47,160 bases of DNA from a virus (IMGVR_UViG_3300042887_001118:1-47160); one strand, 5' to 3'; positions 21,736-30,657 are shown, counted from the stretch's first letter. Notes: generated from the sequence alone by a model not told the origin. Translations and numbers: made by a program.

Positions 21736-22445
21736 AAATTGATAAACCATTTTTTAGCGTTGCCATACCCACATGGGGAATTAAAGGCCGAGGAGTTGAA
21801 TACTTAGAACATTCATTTAACATATTAGCACAACAGAGCTTCACTGATTACGAAGTTGTGATATCAGATCATAGCGAAGATGACGATATAAAGAACTTAT
21901 GTAATTCTTGGAGTTCAATCATGAATATTAAATATTTGAGAAATTCTAATGGCATAGGCAAGATAGCACCAAATATAAATAACGCCATTGAACATTCAAG
22001 CGGTCTATTTATCAAGATGTTATTTCAAGACGATTTCTTATATGACACAGATTCCCTTCAAATTATAGCTGATAGCATAGCAGAGAATCAAGATAAAGAC
22101 TGGTTTATTACTGCATGTGTACACACAGACGATTGTGTAACTATGTATGATAGAATGACTCCATACTATCATGATCGTATATACGCAGGAATTAACACTA
22201 TAAGTTGTCCATCTGTACTAACGATTAGAAATGAATATGCGAAACCAAAATTTGATGAGACATTGAATTGGTTAGTGGACGTAGAGTACTATAAGAGACT
22301 GCATATGTTATACGGAGACCCCGTTGTTGTAGATATGGTGTGTACAGTAAATAGAAACGCAGAAGTTAGAACAACTAATATGATGACTGAGAAACAAAAA
22401 CAAGAAGAGATATCACGAGTAATAAGAAGATATGAAACTAAATAA
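21732..22445 (+). CDS. GT2-type glycosyltransferase
   Basis: The 237-residue protein opens with FFSVAIPTWGIKGRG and QSFTDYEVVISDHSEDD, a GT-A nucleotide-binding start. The usual DxD-like position reads LFQDDFLYD, and LVDVEYYKRLH lies near the C-terminus, as in WcaA/Rgp-type GT2 enzymes. It lies in a tight run of overlapping genes and shares 14 nt with the next. Donor and acceptor are unknown. Confidence 0.82.
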   Translation: MKIDKPFFSVAIPTWGIKGRGVEYLEHSFNILAQQSFTDYEVVISDHSEDDDIKNLCNSWSSIMNIKYLRNSNGIGKIAPNINNAIEHSSGLFIKMLFQDDFLYDTDSLQIIADSIAENQDKDWFITACVHTDDCVTMYDRMTPYYHDRIYAGINTISCPSVLTIRNEYAKPKFDETLNWLVDVEYYKRLHMLYGDPVVVDMVCTVNRNAEVRTTNMMTEKQKQEEISRVIRRYETK

Positions 22446-23088
22446 CGTAACCATTGCCGCTGTAGCAGGCGCTAAAGTTATTGAAACTCTTAAGGCTATT
22501 AAGTATAGTATGCGAGAATTAGATTTTGACCGTGCGATCCTAATTACTCCTGACGATATACAAGACGATGTAGTAGAGATAATCAAATGCGAACCTTTAA
22601 ACTACGAACAGTATAACCACTTTATAGTTTATAGATTGCACGAGTACATTAACACAACGCATTGTCTATTGGTACAAAACGATGGATATGTAGTTAATCC
22701 AGATAAATGGCAAGAAGAGTGGATGCAATACGATTATATAGGAGCTTTATGGCCTCTACCTCAAGACGACTTCTCTTTTAGGGATCAAGACGGCAACATA
22801 CAAAGAATGGGTAACGGAGGATTCACACTAAGAAGTAAAAAGTTATTATGTGTGGCAAAAGATTTAGATTTAGAATGGAAACAGTATTATGGATTTTATC
22901 ACGAAGATGGGTTCTTTTGTTGTCATCATAGAAAAACTTACGAATCAGCAGGATGTAAGTTTGCTCCAATAGAAGTGGCGGCTGAATTTAGTCATGAAAC
23001 TATGGTAGCAGAGAACTATGGAAACATACCATTCGGGTTTCATGGAAGAAACAATTATTATTATCAAGTAACACAAAAAAGTTTATAA
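22432..23088 (+). CDS. DUF5672-like putative glycosyltransferase
   Basis: The 218-residue protein includes LLVQNDGYVVNPDKW, YDYIGALWPL, GNGGFTLRSKKLL, YHEDGFFCCHHR and FGFHGRNN, the conserved blocks of DUF5672, a GT-A-like family found in glycan clusters. QNDG and the HED-type acidic residues are likely metal or donor contacts. It overlaps both neighbours. Activity on a nucleotide sugar is inferred from family and context. Confidence 0.78.
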   Translation: MKLNNVTIAAVAGAKVIETLKAIKYSMRELDFDRAILITPDDIQDDVVEIIKCEPLNYEQYNHFIVYRLHEYINTTHCLLVQNDGYVVNPDKWQEEWMQYDYIGALWPLPQDDFSFRDQDGNIQRMGNGGFTLRSKKLLCVAKDLDLEWKQYYGFYHEDGFFCCHHRKTYESAGCKFAPIEVAAEFSHETMVAENYGNIPFGFHGRNNYYYQVTQKSL

Positions 23089-23663
23089 TGAAAAAACAAA
23101 ATAATTTAATACTAGACTATTCTAAAATTATACAAGAGAATATAGAGTATCTAGAAAAAGATTTGGGTTTAAATTGGGTATATAGAAAAGGCGAAGCATT
23201 TCAATTACTAAGTCATATAACAAAACAATTTAATGATATTACGATCATTGACGCAGGCACTCACTACGGATGGTCTGCTTATTGTTTAAAAGAAAATCCA
23301 AAAAACAAAGTGATCACATACGATATCACAGATCGATTTAATAATGAATATCTAAAGGCTGTTTCTAACGTAGAAGTAAAAATATTAGACATAAATAAAG
23401 AAGATCACCAAATCATCCATTCTGCTGAGGTGATCTATCTAGATATAGATCCCCATGATGGATTGCAAGAAAAGGTATTCACAGATTTATTAGATAGAAT
23501 AGAGTGGCAAGGTTATTTATTTTGCGATGATATTCACATTAATTCTGGAATGGAAAATTGGTGGAATTCTATCAACTTGGATAAGTATGATTTAACAGAA
23601 GTAGGACATACGCATGGCACAGGATTAGTTACGTATAATAGAGAAATATCAATAATTAAATAG
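23088..23663 (+). CDS. Class I SAM-dependent methyltransferase
   Basis: The 191-residue protein has a SAM-binding motif I, IIDAGTHYGWSAY, a second acidic strand VITYDIT, and YLDIDPHDGLQ with LFCDDIHIN at motif IV positions, resembling the Methyltransf_24/FkbM-like group. In this island it may O-methylate a sugar or cap a glycan. It overlaps the upstream gene by 1 nt and ends 1 nt before an epimerase gene. Confidence 0.75.
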   Translation: MKKQNNLILDYSKIIQENIEYLEKDLGLNWVYRKGEAFQLLSHITKQFNDITIIDAGTHYGWSAYCLKENPKNKVITYDITDRFNNEYLKAVSNVEVKILDINKEDHQIIHSAEVIYLDIDPHDGLQEKVFTDLLDRIEWQGYLFCDDIHINSGMENWWNSINLDKYDLTEVGHTHGTGLVTYNREISIIK

Positions 23664-23664
23664 T

Positions 23665-24660
23665 ATGAAAGTATTAATAACAGGAGTCGCAGGTCTATTA
23701 GGGTCAAGACTCGCAGATTGGATCATAGATAATAAGCCAGAAGTAGAAGTAGTAGGTATCGATGATTTATCAGGCGGATACTTAGATAACGTAAACCCAA
23801 AGGTTAATTTCTGGCAAATGAACTTAGTAGAACATCCTATTGAGAATTGTTTTGCTACTAATGAATTTGACTATGTATTCCACTTCGCAGCTTACGCAGC
23901 AGAAGGTTTGAGTCCATTCATTAGAAGATACAACTACGACAATAACTTAGTAGCGACAGCAAGAGTTGTAAACAATTGTATTAAGTACGATGTTAAGAGA
24001 TTGATCTTTACTTCTACTTTAGCTGTATATGGTCATGGTTACGGTGGTATATTCGATGAAACACAAGTACCAAAGCCAATAGATCCATACGGAGTTGCTA
24101 AGTACGCTTGTGAGATGGACATTCAAATTGCAGGTGAACAACACGGTTTAGATTGGTGTATCATTAGACCTCACAATGTATACGGTCGTAAGCAGAATAT
24201 ATGGGATAAGTATCGCAATGTCTTGGGTATTTGGATGTATCAACAGATGAACGGAGAACCAATGACAATCTTTGGAGACGGTACACAAACAAGAGCATTC
24301 AGTTGTATCGACGATATAGTTGAGCCGTTATGGAATTCAGCCGTAGAACCAAGAGCATCTAAAGAGATTATCAATTTAGGTGGAGTAGAAGAGTGGAGCA
24401 TCAACGATGCAAACAAAGTATTAAGAGATATCATTAAATACGGAGCAGAGTATCAATACAAAGAAGGAAGACATGAGGTAAAGCACTCAATTCCTACATA
24501 TCAGAAATCAGAAGACATTCTTGGTTTTAAACACAAGACTACGTTAGAAGAGGGACTATACGATATGTGGTTATGGGCACAACGTCAACCAAATAGAGAG
24601 AGATTTGTTTGGCCTTCATACGAATTAGACAAAGGCATTTATTCATTCTGGAAAAAGTAA
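23665..24660 (+). CDS. NAD-dependent epimerase/dehydratase (GalE-like)
   Basis: The 331-residue extended-SDR enzyme has ITGVAGLLGSRLADW, VVGIDDLSGGY, FHFAAYAAEG, FTSTLAVYG and YGVAKYACE (Tyr-x3-Lys), and IIRPHNVYG, as in UDP-glucose 4-epimerase and related enzymes. The FGDGTQTRAFSCIDDIV segment is typical of the substrate domain. It may provide UDP-galactose for Glf or another hexose, but substrate cannot be fixed from sequence. Confidence 0.85.
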   Translation: MKVLITGVAGLLGSRLADWIIDNKPEVEVVGIDDLSGGYLDNVNPKVNFWQMNLVEHPIENCFATNEFDYVFHFAAYAAEGLSPFIRRYNYDNNLVATARVVNNCIKYDVKRLIFTSTLAVYGHGYGGIFDETQVPKPIDPYGVAKYACEMDIQIAGEQHGLDWCIIRPHNVYGRKQNIWDKYRNVLGIWMYQQMNGEPMTIFGDGTQTRAFSCIDDIVEPLWNSAVEPRASKEIINLGGVEEWSINDANKVLRDIIKYGAEYQYKEGRHEVKHSIPTYQKSEDILGFKHKTTLEEGLYDMWLWAQRQPNRERFVWPSYELDKGIYSFWKK

Positions 24661-24661
24661 T

Positions 24662-25552
24662 ATGATATACACTGAATTCATGTACGGTCAAGGTTTCGGT
24701 AACCAACTTGCAGTCTATGTAACTACTAGAGCTATAGCCAAAAGAAATGATTATGATTTCGGTTATACTGGATTGGAAAACTTTGGAGATAAGAGATACA
24801 ATGATAAAGGCGTATATTTTATGGATATTGATTTAGGATCTCCAGTATTACCAACTAGCGAAACTTACATAGAAAAAGAAACAAGAATAAAATTAGATCA
24901 TTCAGATCATGATCGTACACATGGATGTGACATACGATTAATAGACCAAGATCTATTGAATGTTGCAAATAATACGAAGGTTATGGGTATTATGCAAGGC
25001 GAAGATTATTTTTGGGATTATAGAGAAGAAGTTAAAGATTGGTTGAAAGTAAAACCAGAATTTGATTGCGTAGATTATAGTCACGATGATATATGCGTAT
25101 TGAATATCAGAGACTACGAAGCAGATCCCACTCTATTCTTATCAAGAGATTATTGGGTTAAAGCAATCTATCATATGCTTAGTTTAAACCCTAACATGCA
25201 ATTCCTAGTGATCACAGAGAATCCTGATATGGCAAAGAGATTGCTACCAGAATTAGCCGACAACGTATATCACTTTGATTTAGCTAAAGACTATTCTATT
25301 ATTAAGAATGCAAAATGGTTAATCCTATCCAATTCAAGCTTTGCTTATTTTCCAGCATTTTGTAGTGATGCTCATCTAATTATAGCACCGAAGTATTGGT
25401 GTAGACACAACGTATCTGATGGATATTGGAGTTGTGGTTATAACATAAGTCGTAAGTTTACATACATGGATAGACAAGGCCAATTACAATCTTATACAGA
25501 TGTAGCTAGAGAATTTGAATTATATAAAAAAGAAAGCAAGATATATGGCTAG
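24662..25552 (+). CDS. GT11-like glycosyltransferase
   Basis: The 296-residue protein has a GT11-type start (FMYGQGFGNQLAVYVTTRAI), a central VLNIRDYEADP in place of the HxRRGDY motif, FLVITENPDMAKRLL and NSSFAYFPAFCS near the end. It is related to the gene at 19993 but diverged at the donor-binding motif, so sugar specificity may differ. It overlaps the GT17-like gene by 8 nt. Confidence 0.72.
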   Translation: MIYTEFMYGQGFGNQLAVYVTTRAIAKRNDYDFGYTGLENFGDKRYNDKGVYFMDIDLGSPVLPTSETYIEKETRIKLDHSDHDRTHGCDIRLIDQDLLNVANNTKVMGIMQGEDYFWDYREEVKDWLKVKPEFDCVDYSHDDICVLNIRDYEADPTLFLSRDYWVKAIYHMLSLNPNMQFLVITENPDMAKRLLPELADNVYHFDLAKDYSIIKNAKWLILSNSSFAYFPAFCSDAHLIIAPKYWCRHNVSDGYWSCGYNISRKFTYMDRQGQLQSYTDVAREFELYKKESKIYG

Positions 25553-26408
25553 AGTATTTGATGTGTTTACATTCTTTAATGAATTGGATTTATTAGAACT
25601 AAGATTAGAGATGTTAGATCCTTTTGTAGATCAGTTCGTATTAGTAGAATGCGTAGAGACTTTTTCAGGTAAACAAAAGCCTTTGTATTTTAGTCAGAAT
25701 AAACAGAGATTTGAAAAGTACTTACATAAGATCCATCACCACATTACATTCACACCGCCAAAATCATTTGAAGATCTACAACAGAGAATAGTGGATGATA
25801 AGACTAGCGAATTTGAAAAACAAGTTTGCATACAAGCATTGACTACGTCTAATGTACCTAAAGGCGAATTACACTGGTTGAAAGAATTCTATCAAAAAGA
25901 ATATATTAGATTGGCGATAGAAAATGCAGGAGCTCAAGAAGAAGATTTAATATTTGTAACAGACTTAGACGAGATATGGAATCCGGAATTGGACTACACA
26001 ACAATAGAAGATAATAAAATATACAAGCTAAGACAACTTGCTTATTCAGGCTATATGAACATAAGATCTTCAGAAGATTGGGCCGGTACATTATTAACCA
26101 GATATACAAATATAGATGGAGCTTGTTTAAACCATCTTAGAACTCCATCAAAAACTAAGTACGAGTACGTTAACAATGCGGGTTGGCACTTCACATTTAT
26201 GGGAGGAGAGAAACAAGTTAAGATGAAATTAGAAGCTTACGGTCACCAAGAGTACAACAACGATTCTGTTAAGAATAGAGTTGGAGATTTATTGGCAAAC
26301 GGTCAAGACGTTTTAGGCAGAACCAATTTTAAATTTTGGTTGGACGAATCTCAATTACCAAAGTATCTACTAGATAACAAACAAAAGTATAAACAATTTT
26401 TTAGATGA
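25545..26408 (+). CDS. GT17-like glycosyltransferase
   Basis: The start at 25545 gives the compact overlap ATGGCTAG with the previous stop; an upstream in-frame ATG at 25515 would add ten residues. The 287-residue protein begins VFDVFTFFNELDLLELRLEML then VLVECVETFSGKQKPLYF. It contains TDLDEIWNPELD and GWHFTFMGG, characteristic of GT17 (beta-1,4 N-acetylglucosaminyltransferase-like) proteins found in large viruses and bacteria. Acceptor unknown. Confidence 0.85.
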   Translation: MARVFDVFTFFNELDLLELRLEMLDPFVDQFVLVECVETFSGKQKPLYFSQNKQRFEKYLHKIHHHITFTPPKSFEDLQQRIVDDKTSEFEKQVCIQALTTSNVPKGELHWLKEFYQKEYIRLAIENAGAQEEDLIFVTDLDEIWNPELDYTTIEDNKIYKLRQLAYSGYMNIRSSEDWAGTLLTRYTNIDGACLNHLRTPSKTKYEYVNNAGWHFTFMGGEKQVKMKLEAYGHQEYNNDSVKNRVGDLLANGQDVLGRTNFKFWLDESQLPKYLLDNKQKYKQFFR

Positions 26409-27541
26409 TAACATTCTGCATACCAAGCAAGAACAACTTAAGATACTTAAAACCTTGTATCAAATCTATTCAAGATAATTCTTATTACCCGAATCAAATC
26501 ATTGTGTACGTAGATCAAGACACTGACGGAACAGTAGAATGGTTGAGAGAGAATGATATTAAGTTCATTCAAAACCACGAAGCGACTCCAAGAGGAATTG
26601 GCTTCGCTTACGATAACATGTTTCAATGGGCCGACAGAGAATATGTAATAGCATTTCACGCTGATATGATTCTTGGTCCTCATGCAGACAAACACATGAT
26701 GGATATCAAAACAAAGGACAACATCGTGTGCGCCACTCGTATAGAACCACCACTACACCCAGCCGGAATAGAGAAGATAGTACAGGATTTTGGTATGTGG
26801 CCAGAAGATTTGAAGATCGAAGAGTTTAATCGGTTCGTTGAGGAAAACAAAAGCGATAAGATAACAAAAAGCATCTTCGCTCCATGGTTAATTAGAAAGG
26901 ACCAACACTTAGGTCACGATCCTATATTCTTATCGGTATTTGAAGACGCGGATCTATTTAGAAGATTCAAATTACATGGTTACGATTTGATTCAATCGTG
27001 GTCCGCAATGGTATATCACTTGACTTGTAGAGGCGGACAGTTTGCACACGCAGAAAAAATGGAAGACTTTAGTAAGAAGGACGAAAGTTGGCAGAAGAAT
27101 AATCAAATATCGGCTAACGAATACATTAGAAAATGGGGAGGGTTTTTAAAACAAACAGACACATTAGAACCTATACCGAATATCAAATACAATGTAGGAT
27201 TAAAAATATTGAATTGTTTTAATGACGGTGTACTTGGAGTAGAACCATTCTTCGATCAGATACAATGCGAAGCGGATCCTACTAACTACATCAATAAGAA
27301 TAAAGACATTTCATCTTTCGATATAGCCTCTAAGTTTGTTAGTGAGTTAACTACGGATATGATTTTAGAAGCGGACTACAAAGATATTCTTAATAATCAA
27401 GAACTTTTTAATTATATTCTGCATAACCTACCAGAATTAATCACTAATGAAGTTGAAGAACCTGGACAATATGAGTTACAAATATTCAAATTAATTGTAA
27501 GAGAGAAAAAAGAAAGTCAACCTAAATTAAAATTATGTTAA
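26405..27541 (+). CDS. GT2 glycosyltransferase, paralogue A, with C-terminal extension
   Basis: The 378-residue protein has a GT-A domain (about 1-240) with FCIPSKNNLRYLKPCIKSI, VYVDQDTDGT, FHADMILGP, ATRIEPPLHPAG and VYHLTCRGG. A 140-residue extension follows. The next gene encodes a clear paralogue with the same blocks, so this is a tandem duplication. The extension is not recognised and differs between copies. It overlaps its neighbours by 4 and 7 nt. Confidence 0.85.
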   Translation: MITFCIPSKNNLRYLKPCIKSIQDNSYYPNQIIVYVDQDTDGTVEWLRENDIKFIQNHEATPRGIGFAYDNMFQWADREYVIAFHADMILGPHADKHMMDIKTKDNIVCATRIEPPLHPAGIEKIVQDFGMWPEDLKIEEFNRFVEENKSDKITKSIFAPWLIRKDQHLGHDPIFLSVFEDADLFRRFKLHGYDLIQSWSAMVYHLTCRGGQFAHAEKMEDFSKKDESWQKNNQISANEYIRKWGGFLKQTDTLEPIPNIKYNVGLKILNCFNDGVLGVEPFFDQIQCEADPTNYINKNKDISSFDIASKFVSELTTDMILEADYKDILNNQELFNYILHNLPELITNEVEEPGQYELQIFKLIVREKKESQPKLKLC

Positions 27542-28710
27542 CACAAGAACAAGTTACGTTAGTCGTACCATCTAGTAATAATCTAAGACACTTAAAGAAT
27601 GCATATACAAGTATAAAGACTCACGCGCCTAATTGTAAAATTGTTATGTTAGACGACGGATCTACTGACGGCACGACTGAATGGTTGGCTGGAATTAGCG
27701 ATGACAATATTACCGCCGTATACAGATCAGATAAAAGAGTTGGTCATACGATACTATACGATAAAGGAATCGAGTTAGCTGAAACAGAAGTGGTAGGTAT
27801 CATGCACGCAGATATGATCTTAGGTCCTTATTACTTAGAGAATATGCTTAAGCATTTACAAAAAGAAACTGTAGTATGTGCAACAAGAGTAGAACCACCA
27901 TTGCACCCGGCAGGCAAAGAGAAGATCATTAAAGATTTTGGTACTGACTTCGACAACTTAAACTTAGATGCATTTGAAGCGTACGTTTTAGAAGCACAAC
28001 ACGAGTATAAAGACTTAACAACTAATGGTATGTTTGCACCGTGGATTATATATAAAGAAGACTTCGTTGCAATGGGAGGACATGATAGACTATTCGCGCC
28101 ATTCCCTTATGAAGACTCCGATATATTCCAAAGATGGATGCTACATGGATATGAACTAATCCAGTCAAGAGATGCATTTGTATATCACTTAACTTGTAGA
28201 GGACACAGATGGACAGAAGAGATTGGTAAAGACGATGATTACTTTAAGAATGCTTCAGCAAAAGCGGCAAGAAACTATATTAGAAAGTGGGGTAGCTGGA
28301 TTGACAATGACGAGTATCAAAGACCAATACTAAAACCGAGGTACGATATAGGAATAGTCGTAGAAAATTGTGATGCGAACCTATTGTTATCATTAGAGCC
28401 CTGGTTCAATAACATATACGTAGATCAGTCTATAATTGCTGACTATATAGAATATGAGCAACCTAAGACAGAACTAATCCTTGAAGCTAGGGTGCGTCCA
28501 ATAGAGGAACCAAAGCAGAACGATATACTTATCTACTTTGACGCAAAAGATACCGTAGACTTAAACATTGTTCCCAATATACAGGTCATCATTAGAGAAT
28601 CAGTGGATGCAACAGGTACTTATGAATACAACGGATTGAAGATAGATGTATTGCAAATGGTAGATCACACAGATAAAATGATGGGCACATTCATCAAGAA
28701 CGTATTCTAA
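27535..28710 (+). CDS. GT2 glycosyltransferase, paralogue B, with C-terminal extension
   Basis: The 391-residue protein repeats the layout of the previous gene: VVPSSNNLRHLKNAYTSI, MLDDGSTDGTTEWL, MHADMILGP, ATRVEPPLHPAG, FAPWIIYKED, GHDRLFAPFPYEDSDIFQ and VYHLTCRGHRW. It retains the canonical DDGSTDGT nucleotide-binding loop, unlike copy A (VDQDTDGT). The C-terminal 130 residues are beta-rich with unknown role. It is the last gene of the main glycan island. Confidence 0.87.
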   Translation: MLTQEQVTLVVPSSNNLRHLKNAYTSIKTHAPNCKIVMLDDGSTDGTTEWLAGISDDNITAVYRSDKRVGHTILYDKGIELAETEVVGIMHADMILGPYYLENMLKHLQKETVVCATRVEPPLHPAGKEKIIKDFGTDFDNLNLDAFEAYVLEAQHEYKDLTTNGMFAPWIIYKEDFVAMGGHDRLFAPFPYEDSDIFQRWMLHGYELIQSRDAFVYHLTCRGHRWTEEIGKDDDYFKNASAKAARNYIRKWGSWIDNDEYQRPILKPRYDIGIVVENCDANLLLSLEPWFNNIYVDQSIIADYIEYEQPKTELILEARVRPIEEPKQNDILIYFDAKDTVDLNIVPNIQVIIRESVDATGTYEYNGLKIDVLQMVDHTDKMMGTFIKNVF

Positions 28711-28732
28711 ATATTTATAAGATAAAAGAACA

Positions 28733-29059
28733 ATGGCCCTTTCGCAACAACCTAGATACCCAGTAAGCTTGACAATAGATGGCAAAAAGATGCCATTCAT
28801 CATACAATTTGACGTAAACGATAACCCAACCAAAATGGGTTTAAAAATGCAATTTGTCTTGACTGACGAGCCTCAAGATCCAAGAGATAAGCAGGAGTTG
28901 GCAAATAAGATATCTGTTGCCTTACAAAAAAGATTGGGAGATGCTGGAATTACAGTAGCTTACGATGATAGGAATGCTTACAAGAATGTGATAGGCTTCA
29001 CTATACCTTTGACCTCAGTATCAGATATGATAATGAAGGCATTCAAAGGCGGAGAATAA
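28733..29059 (+). CDS. Hypothetical phage protein
   Basis: The 108-residue protein is compact and beta-rich at the N-terminus (PRYPVSLTIDGKKMPFIIQF), with a helical middle (KQELANKISVALQKRLGDAG) and a final amphipathic helix. An ATATTTAT box at 28711-28718 lies 14 nt before the start, so it may begin a new transcription unit after the glycan island. A virion or assembly role is possible but not shown. Confidence 0.6.
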   Translation: MALSQQPRYPVSLTIDGKKMPFIIQFDVNDNPTKMGLKMQFVLTDEPQDPRDKQELANKISVALQKRLGDAGITVAYDDRNAYKNVIGFTIPLTSVSDMIMKAFKGGE

Positions 29060-29075
29060 AACAACCATAATCGTT

Positions 29076-29417
29076 ATGAAAAATAATAGACCTCCTCGTG
29101 CAGTCTTTGAAAACTTAGAGACATTAAAAGCACACGACATACAAAGCTCAGAGATATTAAAGACTCTAATTAAGAACGAAGTTCCAAAATCTATAGAATA
29201 CGCTATAGATAATAAGAAGACTTTTGCATCTATATTCGAAATTAACGATTCAAATTGCTACATAGAATTACATAGGAATCAATGGGTTCAAGCACTGGAA
29301 ACGTGCATCATATTCTACATAGAAGAAGAGGACTACGAATCGTGTAACAAGATTACCAAACTAATAGAAAAGATAAAGAAGAAGCCGAAGAAGGTAGTCA
29401 CTAAACAAAAACTATAA
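29076..29417 (+). CDS. Hypothetical helical phage protein
   Basis: The 113-residue product is mostly helical with many Glu/Lys residues. It includes FENLETLKAHDIQSSEIL and a Lys-rich end (KKKPKKVVTKQK). A central ETCIIFYIEEEDYESCNKI segment alternates acidic and hydrophobic residues. It sits in a three-gene run with 2-nt spacing to the next gene. No family recognised. Confidence 0.6.
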   Translation: MKNNRPPRAVFENLETLKAHDIQSSEILKTLIKNEVPKSIEYAIDNKKTFASIFEINDSNCYIELHRNQWVQALETCIIFYIEEEDYESCNKITKLIEKIKKKPKKVVTKQKL

Positions 29418-29419
29418 CA

Positions 29420-29827
29420 ATGGCAGAAGATTTCAAAGAAATACAAATAGCAGTAGACGGAATACTAAATGTTAAGTCTTATGTTAGAAGAAAAAAGAGA
29501 ACTGCGTTAGACAAGAAGAAAGAGATGTTTGTACAGATGATGAATTCCATGGAGGAGATAACAGTAAGACAAGCATTGATGTATGCCGATATGGATATGG
29601 ATATGTTTAAGTACGACGAGAAGTTTTTATCGATTATAGATCTAATGTATTACTTGCATTTTGGAGAGGCTTGTTCAGATATCATAGCATTTTATCTTTA
29701 CGATAGACGAAATCCAGATGGTACATTGAATGCATTAGTAGATCAATCAGGTCAAGAAATAATACTAGAAACGCCTTACGATCTTTGGAGCTTAATGGTA
29801 AACCTTAATCCAAAAATACAGGACTAG
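29420..29827 (+). CDS. Hypothetical phage protein
   Basis: The 135-residue protein has a basic patch (KSYVRRKKRTALDKKKE), a helical core with a striking MDMDMFKYDEKFL run, and an aromatic-rich segment (LMYYLHFGEACSDIIAFYL). Its stop TAG overlaps the GTG start of the next gene by one base. Function is unknown; co-expression with the HNH-derived gene is likely. Confidence 0.6.
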   Translation: MAEDFKEIQIAVDGILNVKSYVRRKKRTALDKKKEMFVQMMNSMEEITVRQALMYADMDMDMFKYDEKFLSIIDLMYYLHFGEACSDIIAFYLYDRRNPDGTLNALVDQSGQEIILETPYDLWSLMVNLNPKIQD

Positions 29828-30507
29828 TGGAAGAGAATAAAGAAAAGCCTAACTTCGCCTATCAAGGTCTTCAGATCACAGAAGATCAGATATGGGAAGC
29901 AATTAACAATACGCGTAGCAATCACGAAGCTGCGAGATGGATGAAGATCACATACATTACGTACAAGAAATACGCAAAGAAATATATAGATAGAGATACT
30001 GGTAAAACTTTGTTTGATTTTCACATGAATCAATCTGCTAAAGGCATACCAAAGAATTTTCAAGGCAGCAATTTTAAAAGAGATTTAGAAGAGATGCTCG
30101 TAGAAAAACAAGTATCGAATCCTCAAAGAATAGCAAAGCTCAAAGATCTATTAATGAAAGATGGCAGATTAGGATACTGTTGTGCTGAGTGCGGCTTTAA
30201 AGAGAGACGCATACTCGATATGAAAGTTCCTTTGCTTATTAACTTTATAAACGGTAACAAATCAGATTGGAGAATAGAAAATTTGAGATGGTTATGTTAC
30301 AACTGTAGTTTCTTATTTGCAGTGGATCCATTTAGCGATCGCATTACTCGTAATATAGAATCAAAATACATACACGACGAAGATGTATTACAAGAGAACA
30401 ATACGAAGTTCTACGACTTAGATCCATTTTATTTAGAACACTTACAGAGAATAGGCTACGACGATAAAGGTAACCTAAACGTAGACGATATCATAGACTA
30501 CAAATAA
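29827..30507 (+). CDS. HTH plus degenerate HNH-fold protein
   Basis: A GTG start gives 226 residues. An N-terminal helix-turn-helix (about 18-55, ITEDQIWEAINNTRSNHEAA) is followed by a linker and an HNH/zinc-finger fold: Cys119-x2-Cys122 (CAECGFKE), LLINFINGNKSDWRIENL and Cys157-x2-Cys160 (CYNCSFL). In active HNH enzymes the central segment usually reads as a His-containing DHIxGN and the last pair is followed by His. Here these positions are Asn/Phe and Ser, so nuclease activity is doubtful. A DNA-binding role remains likely. Confidence 0.7.
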   Translation: MEENKEKPNFAYQGLQITEDQIWEAINNTRSNHEAARWMKITYITYKKYAKKYIDRDTGKTLFDFHMNQSAKGIPKNFQGSNFKRDLEEMLVEKQVSNPQRIAKLKDLLMKDGRLGYCCAECGFKERRILDMKVPLLINFINGNKSDWRIENLRWLCYNCSFLFAVDPFSDRITRNIESKYIHDEDVLQENNTKFYDLDPFYLEHLQRIGYDDKGNLNVDDIIDYK

Positions 30508-30513
30508 CCGTTT

Positions 30514-30532
30514 CCAACGCGTTATATATCAA
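30514..30532 (+). promoter_or_regulatory. Conserved CCAACGCGTTATATATCAA block
   Basis: This block, 6 nt after the preceding stop, repeats the sequence at 6406-6424 with two differences. On the minus strand it reads ATAAC-GCG-TTGG, the core shared with sites at 30549, 30574, 30631 and 36259-36321. It stands at the left edge of the 228-bp gap 30508-30735. Confidence 0.5.
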
Positions 30533-30544
30533 TAAAATCATAAT

Positions 30545-30606
30545 GTGCAACTGATTGGTTTTCAGCCAGATACAACTGGTTGGTTATCAATGAGTTGCAC
30601 TTTTTT
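30545..30606 (+). terminator. Long-loop terminator containing two AACTGRTTGGTT sites
   Basis: GTGCAACT (30545-30552) pairs perfectly with AGTTGCAC (30593-30600), followed by T6. The 40-nt loop carries a CCAG/CTGG hairpin and two near-identical sites, AACTGATTGGTTTTC (30549-30563) and AACTGGTTGGTTATC (30574-30588). It can end transcription from the genes upstream; the embedded repeats suggest it may also be regulated by a bound protein. Confidence 0.6.
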
Positions 30607-30630
30607 GTGATATTACTCAAAAAATACATA

Positions 30631-30657
30631 CATAACTGATTGGTTCTCTATCAAGAA
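30631..30657 (+). repeat. 27-bp intergenic repeat, copy 1
   Basis: The segment starts CATAACTGATTGGTTCTC and matches 36295-36321 at 23 of 27 positions; three of the differences fall at the TGA versus GCG triplet. Both copies lie about 100-140 bp upstream of a gene that starts with ATAAAAGTTATG. It is a candidate promoter or operator. Confidence 0.65.

Noticed and set aside
30545-30657. CRISPR array suggested by repeated AACTGATTGGTT
   Set aside because: Repeats are short, irregularly spaced and occur in both orientations; no regular spacer pattern or cas operon exists.
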